Positions 1 to 11,200 of a stretch of DNA of 64,000 nt are shown piece by piece. Source of the stretch: Rhynochetos jubatus (lineage: Eukaryota > Chordata > Aves > Eurypygiformes > Rhynochetidae). The notes under the pieces were generated by a model. The model saw only the letters and a program-made list of their open reading frames with translations, searched no databases and had not been told where the DNA came from. The DNA is taken from NCBI GenBank assembly GCA_027574665.1, contig CM050648.1, positions 36,962,200 through 37,026,199 of the forward strand, given 5' to 3'. Both the position numbers and the translations under genes were made by a program. How positions within the stretch are numbered: position 1 is the first letter of the stretch; each line of letters starts with the position of its first letter.

Positions 1-672
1 TTTCAGAAAACACCATCGGCGCGGACTTTTCGCAGGACAGATTTCATCCCGAGCTCCCGGTCCACAGGGCGGGCTTCCCGATGGAGAGGCATCCTCCTCT
101 GCCTCCTCGCCAGCCGGTCACGGAGGGACCGCGCCTCGGGTTCCGCCCGGGGCCGTCCGGCGCCCGCCCCCCGCGGCTCAGCGCTGCCGCCCTGGAGACA
201 GGGGGTGCTTGGGAGCCCCCCACAGCCCACGGAAGGGGAACCCGTACGCGGCTCCCCGCGGCCACGGCCGGGTCGCCGTCCCACCGCCGCGGGGCTCCGC
301 GGCCGCCGAGGCGACGCGGGGGTGCCTCCAGGGACTGGAGCCGCGGGGCGAAGGGGCACCTGTTCCGCGGCGGGCGAAGCGGAGGGCGGCGCGTCCGTGG
401 CGGGGCGGCCGGGGAGGGCTGCGCGGAGCTCCGACGCTCGGAGGAGGAACACGAGGGCACACGTGTGGCGGGGCAGGGCAGGGAACAGCGGGGCAGGGCA
501 GGGGGTGCCGGCGCTGCTCTCCCCTCCCCGGCAGGGCAGGCGCCCGAAGCAGCGCCTCAAACTCCTCCTCGCCCCTGCGCTCACCTGTGCTGCGCGGGGA
601 GCCGCGGCCATGGTGGGAGCACCCCCCCGCCCCCGCCGCGGAGAAGCCGGCCGGGGCAGGAGCGCACCTTAC
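1..672 (-). other. C8orf34: start of C8orf34 intron 1, GC-rich
   Basis: This is the sequence downstream of the GTAAGG donor of the first coding exon and is still within the CpG island. Overlapping open frames on both strands are explained by the very high GC content, which makes stop codons rare. I see no convincing second exon here. Confidence 0.75.
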
Positions 673-741
673 CTCGAAGAGGGGACCGATCTTATTCTTC
701 TCCAGGTAGGCTTGGATCCTGGTCTGCTGGTGAGACGCCAT
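673..741 (-). CDS. C8orf34: C8orf34 homologue, first coding exon (23 codons)
   Basis: The minus strand encodes 23 residues beginning MASHQQTRIQAYLEKNKIGP and ending LFE, then a GTAAGG donor (672-667) in phase 0. From memory this matches the start of vertebrate C8orf34 (VEST-1), with Q for human P at residue 5. The segment looks like the opening helix of an RII-type (PKA regulatory subunit) dimerisation/docking domain; the rest of that domain would be in later exons off the left edge. The start is supported by an in-frame TGA 22 codons upstream (805-807) with no ATG between. The -3 base is T, which is weak, and +4 is G. The exon lies inside a CpG island. The protein's function is poorly known. 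An open frame continues into the intron on this strand, but the strong donor argues against reading through. Confidence 0.87.
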
Positions 742-1442
742 GAAGAGCTCCGGAGGCGGGCGCTGGAGCTCCTCTCCCCCGGCGGCGGCGGCTGCGGTCC
801 CTCCTCACGGCTCACTCCCCCGCCGCCCAGGGACTGCCACGGCGAGAGAGGCGCTGCGAAGGGGCGGTAGCCCGAAGTCCCCGGGACGGAGCTTAACTCA
901 GGTAACCGGGGGAGGCGCGGGGGGTAGCCGGGTGCCAGTCGCCCGCTTAACTAGGCGCGGGGCGGCGGCGGGCTGCCTCCCCTCAGGGAGCAGCGGGCGG
1001 GCGCTGCCTGGAGCGGAGCATGCTGCAGGGAGGAGGAGAGCTGCAAAGGCGGCCCCGAGCCCGAGCTCTGGCAGCGTGTGTGTGTGTGCGCGCCAGGCAG
1101 CGCCTTGGTTACGGGAACGGCCGCCGCTCCAGCTGCCGCCCTCGCCACAGCGCCGCTCCCGAAGCCAATGGCCGGGGGCTCCTGCCAGCGCCGCGGCCGT
1201 TGGCGCCCGGGCTCCGGCGCACAGAAGGCGGGAGCGAGGGAAGGGGGTGGAGAGCGGGCGGGAGGCGGGGGCTGCTCTGCCGCCTTCCCTCTGCTGCTCC
1301 CGTGCCTTCCCGGGAACGGGCTTCTTCCCCCGGCGGGGCCGAGTTCCCGCTCTCCAGGGGCGCAGGGAGAGCCCCGGGCGGGGGCCGAGCGCCACGGGCC
1401 GCCCGGTGTCAGGGGCCTGACTGGCCCTTGGAAACTTCAGCT

Positions 1443-1467
1443 GGGGGGGGAGGGAGGGAGGGAGGGG
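1443..1467 (+). promoter_or_regulatory. putative G-quadruplex motif at the CpG island edge
   Basis: A run of eight G is followed by AGGG, AGGG, AGGG and AGGGG. This satisfies the G3+ with 1-base loops rule for a very stable parallel quadruplex. It lies ~700 bp upstream of the C8orf34 start on the non-template side of a minus-strand gene. Any regulatory role is inferred. Confidence 0.5.
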
Positions 1468-1479
1468 ATGCAGGGTCTA

Positions 1480-3023
1480 CACCTGCTTTTCCTTAATTTG
1501 TGTTTAAATCGTTTTTTTAAATCTCAAAATGCTACTCTTCCTTACAATACCGTTGAAATTCCTAATTAGCGACACGGAGCATCTTAATGCAACGCTTAGA
1601 GTAGGCATCTTAATACAGTGTTTAGGGCGGGTGCACCCCGGTCGCAGGTTGTGTCAAGTTCCCTCCAACAGCCGAGGGCTCTCCTTCCACAACCCGGTGG
1701 AGTAAATGGGAAATTGCCAGCTAGCTTCAGGGAGTAGTGAGTTAACGGCTCCATCAAAGGACCATTTATTCTTTTCTCCACTTCAAGTAATTAGTTTCCC
1801 CACCTTTTCTGGAAGCAGGGTCATAACCAGCTGGGTGTTGTCTCTCTTTAGAGAAGAACAAACAAAACCGTGCTTCTTGGGATCTGACACTTCTGATCCA
1901 GCTGATTCTGCTGTACCAGCATTCACCTGTTTAAAAAAAAAAAAAAGGTAAAAAAAAGACATCTCTTATTTTTTCATAAAGATTTTTTTTAAAGTGCAAA
2001 ATAGCTTTGAAGAATGTTGGAAACGTTCAAGTGCATCTGCTGAATCAGGCTGCGTGCTCCCAGTCAAGCAGTGTTCTGCAAATGCAGGACTACAAGCCTC
2101 TCCTTCTTCAGAAACCGTTAAAGAAAAGGAGAAATTTTGTCAGGAGTCAAAAGATCGCGAGTTCTGCTCCCACAGCCAATGACTGATTTCAGAGTCCTCC
2201 TTCGTGACCTAAAACTCATGGCTTCTGCCTAGAAGGAGGTCAGGTATAAGTGTATTATAAAAGGAGTTTACAGTGTAACATAAGCAATAGTTTGTAGAAT
2301 AATGGTTTTGCTGGAACATGCTCAGTTTCACTGCTCATCCCAGTCTCAGTGAGGCAGAGTGTTAATTTTCTGCAGTAGCCACTAAAAATGGCACATTTTT
2401 TAAAATTTGGATTTTTAGTGTGTGGCTTGTATAACTCCTATCAGCTCAGAGTTTCAGCATGTAGTCTCCAGCAAAGCGCAGCTGCTTTGCCTGGTGCCAC
2501 TTAAATAACATGGTGCTAAGATGGTTTAATCAGCCTAATGAGGATCATACAATTGTAAGGGTAATTGCCAGTGATGCAAGTTCTCTATAGTGGCTCTAAT
2601 GATTCCCATTAGGTGGGGATGTTTGTAAAATTTCACAAATCCTGCCAGAGCTCAAACTGTACCAATAGATAAAAATCTTCCACTTTGCAAAATGCTTCTT
2701 CCCTCCCATGATCCAAAAATGAGAACATACGTTTCTATAGCCCTACACAGCCTGACTTTTCAAAGCAGGAATACTTCCAGACCTGCTGGGACCTGACCGC
2801 TCCAGGACCTGCAAACGGGCACTGCTCTGTGTAGACCAAGAAAAGTCTGGACTGAAGAAAAGGAACAAGGTTATTAGCAATACAAATAGAAAAGAGAACT
2901 TACTAAAGGAGGTTTTAAAGGCAGCATAACTGTCAGTGACTGCATATTGTGCAATTAGCTAGATCCTAAGATCTCAGTGTTAAAACCTCAGTTTTGGGGT
3001 TTGGTGGTGGGATTTTTTTCTCC
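1480..3023. other. intergenic, upstream of C8orf34
   Basis: AT-rich unique-looking sequence with a poly-A tract near 1931-1945. Open frames are short and none has coding character that I recognise. Distal promoter elements are possible but not visible. Confidence 0.5.
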
Positions 3024-3152
3024 CACAGAATCACAGAATGGTTGAGTTTGGAATGGACTGGTCCAACCTCCCCTGCAACAGCAGGGTAACCTAGAGTTGG
3101 TTGCCCAGCACTGTTTCCAGATGTCTTTGAGTATCTCCAAGGATGCTCGATT
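3024..3152 (-). mobile_element. CR1 LINE 3' fragment
   Basis: The block opens with CACAGAATCACAGAATGG, the reverse complement of the CR1 3' terminus. It continues through the TCCAACCTCCCCTGC and GGTTGCCCAG blocks to TATCTCCAAGGATG. It is 5'-truncated and diverged, and is the 3' end of a minus-strand insertion. Confidence 0.85.
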
Positions 3153-3700
3153 TTTCTGGTATCTGTTGTCCTTTTTGCTTCCTATTTCCCTGGTCTTTCT
3201 TCTTCCTCTCTTAATTCTGACCTAGCCATACAGTCTAGACTTTCCAGTTGGCTTTGGAGACATGCTAGCAATCCTACTGTGGCTGGGATAGCTTCCAAGA
3301 CCAAATGCAGAATTAGCTTTCTAAACAGACACACCTCGTAATCCCACAGTTCCCATAACACTTACCTGACAGGTTACCCTTTGGTATGGGTTAGCCACTT
3401 CAGGGAGACACGAACACGGGCAGTCCCTTACCAAGAGTTTCTTGTTGCTGTTTTCTAGTCGAAGGTCTCCAGCAGCAGCTCTAACAGAAAGCGCTCTGCG
3501 TGCTGAAGCTTGGGAGTGCAGGTGTGTCCTGCAGAGAGCATAGGCTCAGTGGCACAACAGCCTAGGAAAAGGGACTGCACTGTGAGCATTTTTTCTTCTT
3601 TTTCCAAGAAAGCACAAAATCTTTTGCTGGATTTAAGACAAGCCACACTAAGTTGGCTGTCAATAAATACCTGTGATTTGCAAGTAAGCACAGAGAACTG

Positions 3701-3820
3701 GGTATTCTTCCATTACTGTGGTCTTTGCATAGAATTGACGTTCTATGCAAAGTCATTATCTACTTCATGAAGAAGCCCCTTCTGCTCAGTTCTCAGGAGA
3801 AAAATACTTTAAAAAAAATT
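3701..3820 (+). repeat. copy 1 of a local dispersed repeat
   Basis: This segment shares ATTACTGTGGTCT and TGCAAAGTCATTATCTACTTCA, plus a downstream CAGTTCT and a TACTTTAAAAAAA stretch, in the same order and orientation with 5123-5268. The middle differs by small insertions and substitutions. Either it is an old local duplication or both copies belong to an unnamed dispersed repeat. Confidence 0.6.
3724..3751. repeat. perfect 11-bp inverted repeat
   Basis: TTTGCATAGAA (3724-3734) and TTCTATGCAAA (3741-3751) are exact reverse complements separated by six bases. They sit inside copy 1 of the dispersed repeat. In the copy at 5123-5268 only the right arm is partly preserved. Confidence 0.75.
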
Positions 3821-5122
3821 AAGATACTTTATTTTTTAAAATTGGTATCGATACAGGTCTTTTAAATTGAACTTTCATTTTACTACTGAAGAAAAAACCT
3901 CTTGGATTAAAATTACTGATGCGGACATGCATATATATATGTATCACAGCAATCTTTTTGCATGAGCAACTGAACACGAAATTATTTTACACCCCAAGTA
4001 AGGAGATATAGTCTCTGTATTGTGCTTTCCTGTGATCCTTGTTTCATTTTGTAGATTCTTTTCTTTAAAGAAGAACAGTGTGCAGCATGCACATCTATAT
4101 AACACTCAGGACTGAAGTGCAAGAACAGAAATGCCTGCAAGAATTTGCACACAGACATCAAAAAATGAAGAGTGTCTCGATTTCAAATTACATGCACCAC
4201 ACAGAGTAAAAAACATGGGATTCAAAAAAAACCACAAAAAACCTCACAAAAAAAACCCACAAAAACCAAAAACTCAGGAGAGGGACAAAAAAACAGAGCT
4301 AATTTTAAAATGCTTGTGATGACACTGTTCTGTGTCCACACCTGTGATATCTGAGCTCCATGCTTATCACCATGATATGCTGGTGTTTTTCTCATCCTTC
4401 ACTCTTCTCACCAAGAGAAGAGGGTGCATGTTTTGGTAGATTTTTTTCTGCTTTGATGTATTTAGTTCAAGAACTTCACTATATAGGGGCCCATTAAATA
4501 ATTCTGTAGTACATAATTTCAGTCCTGTCATCCATTTTTCAGGAATAAGATTGCTGCAGTTCCAGTGCTGAACACTGAATTTTCAAAGTTCTGGGCACTT
4601 GCAATACCCATTCATCATTGCCAGAGTTAAAATACCCAGGCTTTACATGCAAAGAAGGTGTTCTTCAGGAGTCAGAGCTGCCACTGTCTAGCAGAAAAGG
4701 AAACTGATGACTTGGCTGTGGGTCACAAATACCCAGTGCCAAGTCAACAATTTTCTCCCTGCTGGCTAAAATTTGATCCATATGCTCTGTAGGAAGTTTA
4801 TTTTTGAGATGACATCTGAAGTGCAAAACAGACATTAAGACCTAAGAGAAATCTGTAGTGGCAACATGTGAATTTATCACAGACCTTCACATGGCTTTGT
4901 AGCTTCCATTAAGTGCTTTATGTTTCAGCTATCAAAAGTCATGACTAGAAATTCCTTAATGAATCTTTCAAAGACAATTAGGAGAAAGAAAAAAAAACCC
5001 AAAACACAACAACTAGCGGGCACATTAAAAGAGGTAGTATTCCTCAAAATCTGGTGATTATTTTCTTGATAAAGCTTTCAATTTTGTCAGTGTTTCCTTT
5101 AAGGTAATAACTGTATAACAAA

Positions 5123-5268
5123 GAATTCTTCTTGCATTACTGTGGTCTGTTTCTATTGAGTTTGGTATTCCATGCAAAGTCATTATCTACTTCACGAAGC
5201 GGTAACAGAGCCATTAGTCAACAGCTGACTAAACGCAGTTCTTACAGTATGCTTGTACTTTAAAAAAA
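5123..5268 (+). repeat. copy 2 of a local dispersed repeat
   Basis: Partner of 3701-3820, about 1.4 kb away in the same orientation. The shared core runs from ATTACTGTGGTCT to CATTATCTACTTCACGAAG and resumes at CAGTTCT and GTACTTTAAAAAAA after an insertion of roughly 25 bp relative to copy 1. Confidence 0.6.
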
Positions 5269-8200
5269 TGCAACTGAAGTTACCTTCAGGAAAATAAAAT
5301 CCCTGAGTGTCCTGCACTTTATACATGAGGCATTATTTTTTATTGCTAAAGCACAGCCTTGGAACTTTACAAACCCCTGTTGTAAAATTTTCTAAAATAG
5401 CGCATACACACACACTGGCTGAATATTGCAGTGCTTCAAGCTGTTTAAAATAATGGAGGTCTAGCAGTTCCTGACCTAAAAAACTGCCATCTAGCTTTTT
5501 CTTTAGTATTCCCCTAAAAATGGATCTGCTCAGATAGCATGTTGTCAAAAGAAATTGAAGCATCTTAGTACAATGTACTGAAATATCCACTTTACCTTTT
5601 ATCCCATATCAAGGTAGCAGACAGAACAGGGAATAACGTCACTGGAGGGCTCATGCCAATGATTTGGTATACTGATTTTTGTTTGGTGTTTTTTTTAAAC
5701 CTACTCAGTACAGGATAATACCTCACAAGCATCAGCTTGAGTTTAGACAACCTTGGATATCCTTTCTATGGCTTCCTACGCACCAAGAGCCATACAACTT
5801 CAAAATCTGGGTTAGACTCAGACTTGTTTTAAAGAGACAGGATTCTTTTGCGTCATCATCCTCCTAGAGAATTCAGCCTAAGTTTTAGATATTTTGTCCT
5901 TTATACAGTGTGATCTTGGCCACAAACAGTCTCTCTGGTAAAACATTTCCTATTCATTGCAGGGCAGGAGCCCTTGGGAACTTAAAAGCTTGCATTATCC
6001 TCACACTCTCAATAAGGACAAGAACAAATCACGAGAAAATCCAAGATTCATAAACCACACTGTGCTTAAGGAGGCCGAGTGACTACCTCTTTGACTCCTC
6101 TTATTCTCAGATGTATTGTGTCATTTGTTTTCATTCATCATGTTCACTTTCCTGCTTCCAATAGTTTGTTCAGGAATGCGTTTCTGTCATCCTGTTCAGA
6201 GAAAAATCCATCTAAACTTGAAAAGATTAGTTAATATCACATTGGCAATCCAAACATTAATAGAAATCACTTCTCCTTCAAGACTTTGTTGCAGCTTATG
6301 TCCATTTTTAGCACGTTTATAGCTGTTTTCTTTCTCATTGGGTACACATAAACATAATACATTAGTTAGAGGAAAAGTAGCAGTACTTTTGAGCACACTG
6401 ATGATAGAGCAGGACCTGACTGTATATATTAAATACATTTCAAGGACAAATCTGCTGTGAGACTTCACAGTTGAAGTGCAATACAGAAGACGACAGACAG
6501 GCATTATTAGGAAGCCAGCTAAGACTATAATGCAGCCTGCTAAGCAGAACTCTTTGTACCCCCCTAAAGATGGATAGACCTGATTCATATTCAGCTTCAC
6601 TAACATCCAGGATCTCAAATAATTAAATAAAAGACTTACCACACGAACTTAGATTCTTGTTCTTCTGAAGGATGCAAATACTAATCTAATAATTTGGTAG
6701 TGGCTAGGAGCATAAATATGCAACCTTCAAAACCTGTTCCTTTCCCCTCCCACTCTGGCACTGCCAGACCCCAGGAGCATGTGTCTATGCATGGTTGGCA
6801 TTCTGGTAGCGTGGATGGTAGCAGGGACTGAACCAAGACCTTTTGGCACATCCAAGAGTCTGGTCTAGTTCCCCTAGCCCGTGACTGGTAACTAATATTA
6901 TGCAGACCAGCCACTAGAGGGGAATAAAGAGTCACACTCTAATAACATGGGTTACTGCATTGTAAGCTGCTTTGAAGGAAGATCTCAGCCATGGCCATGA
7001 AGTGCTGTACCTGACTTAGTTGGCAACTCTGGTTCATCCGATTGCGTTTGCGCATGCACATTGCATTCAGACAGCAAGGTTTACTTAAGGGTCTGTAAAA
7101 CCCTTGTTGTGTTTGTATACTCACTGCATAATTGTCATGTTTGTACTGCTGACTGTACTTTAATTACTTGCAGTGGTGAAGCCATGTAGGCTCTGAACCA
7201 CCAAATATTTCAGTGTGAGGTTTTTAGCTAAAAATGTACATGTAAGTTAGGTTGTCAGGTGCTTAACGGTAAAGATATTTCAAGTACATTGCTAGATGAT
7301 GACTGTTTCAATGTGGGGCGGTGAGGACAGCAGAGATCAGTCTCAGCTAACTCTAGCCTAGGAGCAATAAATCCTCCAGAAAGGTATTGAAAGCAAGTAA
7401 CGTTACTAAAGCTGCTGAAGAGTGACCCGGTGCATAAACCAATCTAGACGGAGGAAGTATAGGACAACTGGTTTTCGAGTTAGCTTTTGTGCATACAACA
7501 TGTGCTTCTCTGCTCTTTACAAGTTAACAGTAGTCAAGGATTCTCCTTACTCATCAGGAATCCCCAAAATGCACAGGAGACTGTTTTCCAGGTTGCTTTT
7601 TATTACCAGAACATACCTAAGAATGAACAGGTTTATGCTCAATGAACATACCAGTAATGCCAACTTCTAACATTCAAAAAAGAAAAAAAAAAAATGTGTC
7701 TGAACAAAAACCATCAAGAGAGACCATAAAATAGATTTTAAACCCTTACATTTCACAGTTTCAAGTGCTCTGGGCGCCCCTCCTCCCCTGTCCCCTCCCC
7801 CGAGACAAAGCTGTGATCTCTAGTATCTTTTTTTTATAGTTAAAGCAAAGATTCTATTGTAGCCATTTGATTGCAGGAACTACAGGCAGAAAAAAAACCA
7901 ACCCAACACTAAACATAAAAGGAGTAATGGTAAAAAATATATGAGTTGGCAAGGCTGCTGTATCTTCTTTTCTAGGATGTCAGGAATCATCCAGGATGTT
8001 TTAATGGAGCTGGATTTCAAGACAATACCCAGGGACAAGAGCTAAAAAATTGAAGATTTACTAACCTAAAGATTGCTGTCTTCACAGAAAAATCCAGGCA
8101 AAGAGGTATGTGTTGCTTTATAGTGAGAGGGAGGCTAGCAGTGGTCCCATTTAATTTCCTGTACTAGGAAGCTTAACAACTATTCAGTAATAATATCTCC

Positions 8201-11200
8201 TTAGGTGATTGCTGCTTATACTTGGAGGGATGTGAAATTAGAGGAAGTCCTTGAAATATTAATGCCAGTGCCCATTACAGTCTTTGAAGAGGAGGACAAG
8301 GACCTTGGACTGAATGTGCCATTGAAAGCTTGCCCTTGGCAGCATTGCAGCCATCACACACACATCTGATTCTTCCTAAAGGGGAAAAATTCTTGGCTTG
8401 GGATCCACCCCCTTGGGTTTGTTTCTTATGGAAAATGCTGGACACAAGGTTACTTCATCATGGCTGATTAGCTTAATTGGAAAGAGAGATTGATATTTCT
8501 GCTATGAAAGTAGCTGGAGTTTAACATTTCTGCATCTATCTGCTTTCATAAAATTTCAACTGATTTTCCTAAAGCAGCATGTGTGCAGGTCTTCATAGGC
8601 TGCTGCCTTGATAATGAGTTGCATTTTCCACCTGATACACCAAATCTTAGCCATACAGCTGTCTCCCACTAGCAATTATTATCTTGAAGCATTTAAAAGA
8701 ATGTGCATTACAGTAAGAACATGCATCAGACAATTAGCAAAAAGGTAATTGAATTTGTCTCCTGTCCCAAAATAGAGGGAAAAGCTTGGCTTGTTATTAG
8801 TAACATGACATCCCTAATAACATTTTAAAATGCATTTTTAATCTAGGATTAATTTTCGAGCACTTGATAAAGCAATTTACATTTCATAAGCTTCATTGTC
8901 CTAAACAATTTTGAAATGAAGGATTATCTTTTGTAGCAAAATTGAAAGGCTCATTTGGAGAGTAGCTTACCTAGATGCCTGAGCTTTGTTACAAAAAGAT
9001 GTAGATGGTTATTTTGCTGGAAACTTTTTTCATGCATATAGAGGAATGTATTGTCTATTTTACAGAAATATTTTAGGTTCAGTCATGTTCTTATCAGGAA
9101 ATTTAAATTCCAAACTCTACATATAAAAAATAATACGCAGATTGGTGCTGACTTCCCCTCACAGGAATAAAGCATGCAAATATAGGCCACCTATATTATA
9201 GAGATACTAATTCAGTGCTTATAAAAAGCACTGCAGTTAACTATTCATTGTATTTTTAAGTGTTCTAGGTGTCAATATTTGAATGTTTTGGTAGCCGTTA
9301 GCTAATCTGCTTGAAATCTCTTTACTAGTGTGTTTACATGAATTAGACCACAGTTGTTCTGTTCTGGTTGGATTTGTGGACTGAGTCTTGAATGTTTTGT
9401 TCTGTGGGAAATATTTGTGCCAACTGACCCATGTGGAATTATACTGTATTTTTCATAATGCCCTATAGAAATTCAGCATTGTGGCTTTCTTTACAACAAG
9501 CACTATTTTCTAATGGTTAGGTAAGCATTAATGCATGACTTAAAAGACTGTAATTTGTGGACTTCAGTACATTACCAAAGATAAGCATAAGACATTTTTT
9601 ACATTTGACTGGCTTTTAAGGCTTTTTGGCAAATGCTATAGGGGAGGGATTTTTTAAAAGAATTGGAGATACTCACAAATGTGAGTTTACATAAGGAATT
9701 TTTGATGATGTGTAAACAGTGGCATGGAAGCTGAAAAAGCATGGAGAAAATCACAAGGACTAAGCGATTGGAAAACCATTAAGGGAGGAAACTGTGCAAG
9801 TATCTACATAACTAATGTAAATAGTGGGAGTAAGCAAAGTCCTAGAATCATGCAGGGTACAATATTAATTCTCTGGAGAATGTGGAAAGGATGGTAGACC
9901 AGGTATGATGGTTCATTAGAAAATGATATCTATCAAGCTCACTATATTATGCTGTGCTGGCAGTTTTGTTAAAATAACAAAGTGAACAACACATTTGTCT
10001 ACTTGTACCTAAGAAGAGAGAAAAACTGTTCCAAGAGGTTTGAAATCATGCCTGCAAGACAGAGCCTATGTCTCTAAATTTAGTTGGATCAGTATCAGGT
10101 CCACAGTAAGGATACGGAAAGCCTAAAGCTTTGAAAGGAATTTTGAAAAGTCCTATTTCAGAAAACAGAAATACATTGATCTGCCAGATTTGTTGGTGCA
10201 GCCTTTCTTAAGTAGCAACATGCTGCACTTCAGAAAAATAATGCATGAATGAACAGTCTGTTCAAAACAGAGAAAATGTAAGAACGATAACAGCATTGTC
10301 AGTATCTCCAACAGATTGTGAGCATGTACACAGGATGCTGTTACTGAGTTTTAGATAAAGTACACTGGTATTTGGAACTTTTCTAAAGGTTTGGAGAATC
10401 GGATAGTTATCAGAGAACAAGTTGGTAGTGAATGTTCTTGTAAACAATTAATCCACAAGCCCATTCAAGAATGCAGTACCTCTCTTACCCAAAGGTTTTT
10501 CTCATTTCTTTTCTCCCTTTTCACTTCCTATTTATAATTTATGATTGCTATGAAGTGGTATTCAGAATAGATGAGTACATTATCTACTTCTTTATTGTTT
10601 ATTGGTAAGGATGCACTGCAAATTGAGTAGGAGTGCAGGGAAAACAAACAGAAAAAAAAGATGGCTAGAGCTTGGTCTCCAGTAGCTAAGCACATCACAC
10701 GGAACAATCTAGATGTTCCCTGACAATGCAGTGTTTTACCATAAAATCAGCATCTCTCTCATTTCCTGTTTTACACTGAGTTTTCTCTCTCTAGTCTGTA
10801 AAGGCCTCTTACACATGCCACTGTCCCTTCTACCTCTTTCTTCGGCATAGATGAAGCATTCCTGCCACTGAAAAAATTCTTTATCCCAGGATCTACCCTA
10901 ATGACTCCCATCTCAGATGTTAACCTGGGTTCAAAGGATGGGAATCTCAGTTTTTGTTACTTTAGGCTTTGTTTTGCCCTCTTCATCTGAAACATTCTGA
11001 AACATTCATAGTAAAGATACTTCTGTTTAAGGCTGCAAATCTGATGTTTCAGTTCAATAAGAAAGAAGGTAACCAGCTTCAGTACAACTTTGTTTCAAAG
11101 ACAGTAAGAAATTGTACCTCAGGAAATTGTACCATGTCTTCTGTCTTCACCAGTGGTAAAGTCTTGCTTCAAGAAACCACCATTTTAGTCTTCTACTCAA

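Larger units (their letters stand above)
1..1470 (-). promoter_or_regulatory. C8orf34: CpG island promoter of C8orf34
   Basis: About 1.5 kb is very rich in G, C and CpG, and the composition drops sharply to AT-rich near 1480. The first coding exon sits in its middle. Candidate elements upstream of the gene include a GC box (GGGGCGG, 861-867) and a CCAAT motif (1165-1169, in the reverse direction relative to the gene). I see no TATA box close to the exon, which fits a CpG-island promoter with dispersed starts. The transcription start and the 5' UTR length cannot be fixed from sequence alone. Confidence 0.75.

Noticed and set aside
3..1569. Many long overlapping open frames on both strands in the first 1.5 kb
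   Set aside because: High GC makes stops rare. Only 673-741 has a recognisable protein start and a splice donor.
4206..4290. A-rich tract that might be the tail of a processed pseudogene
   Set aside because: No coding-like sequence precedes it. It looks like A-rich low-complexity DNA.
6196..6642. 148-codon minus-strand frame with hydrophobic stretches
   Set aside because: It is in an AT-rich region where chance frames encode hydrophobic residues, and it has no known match or gene context.
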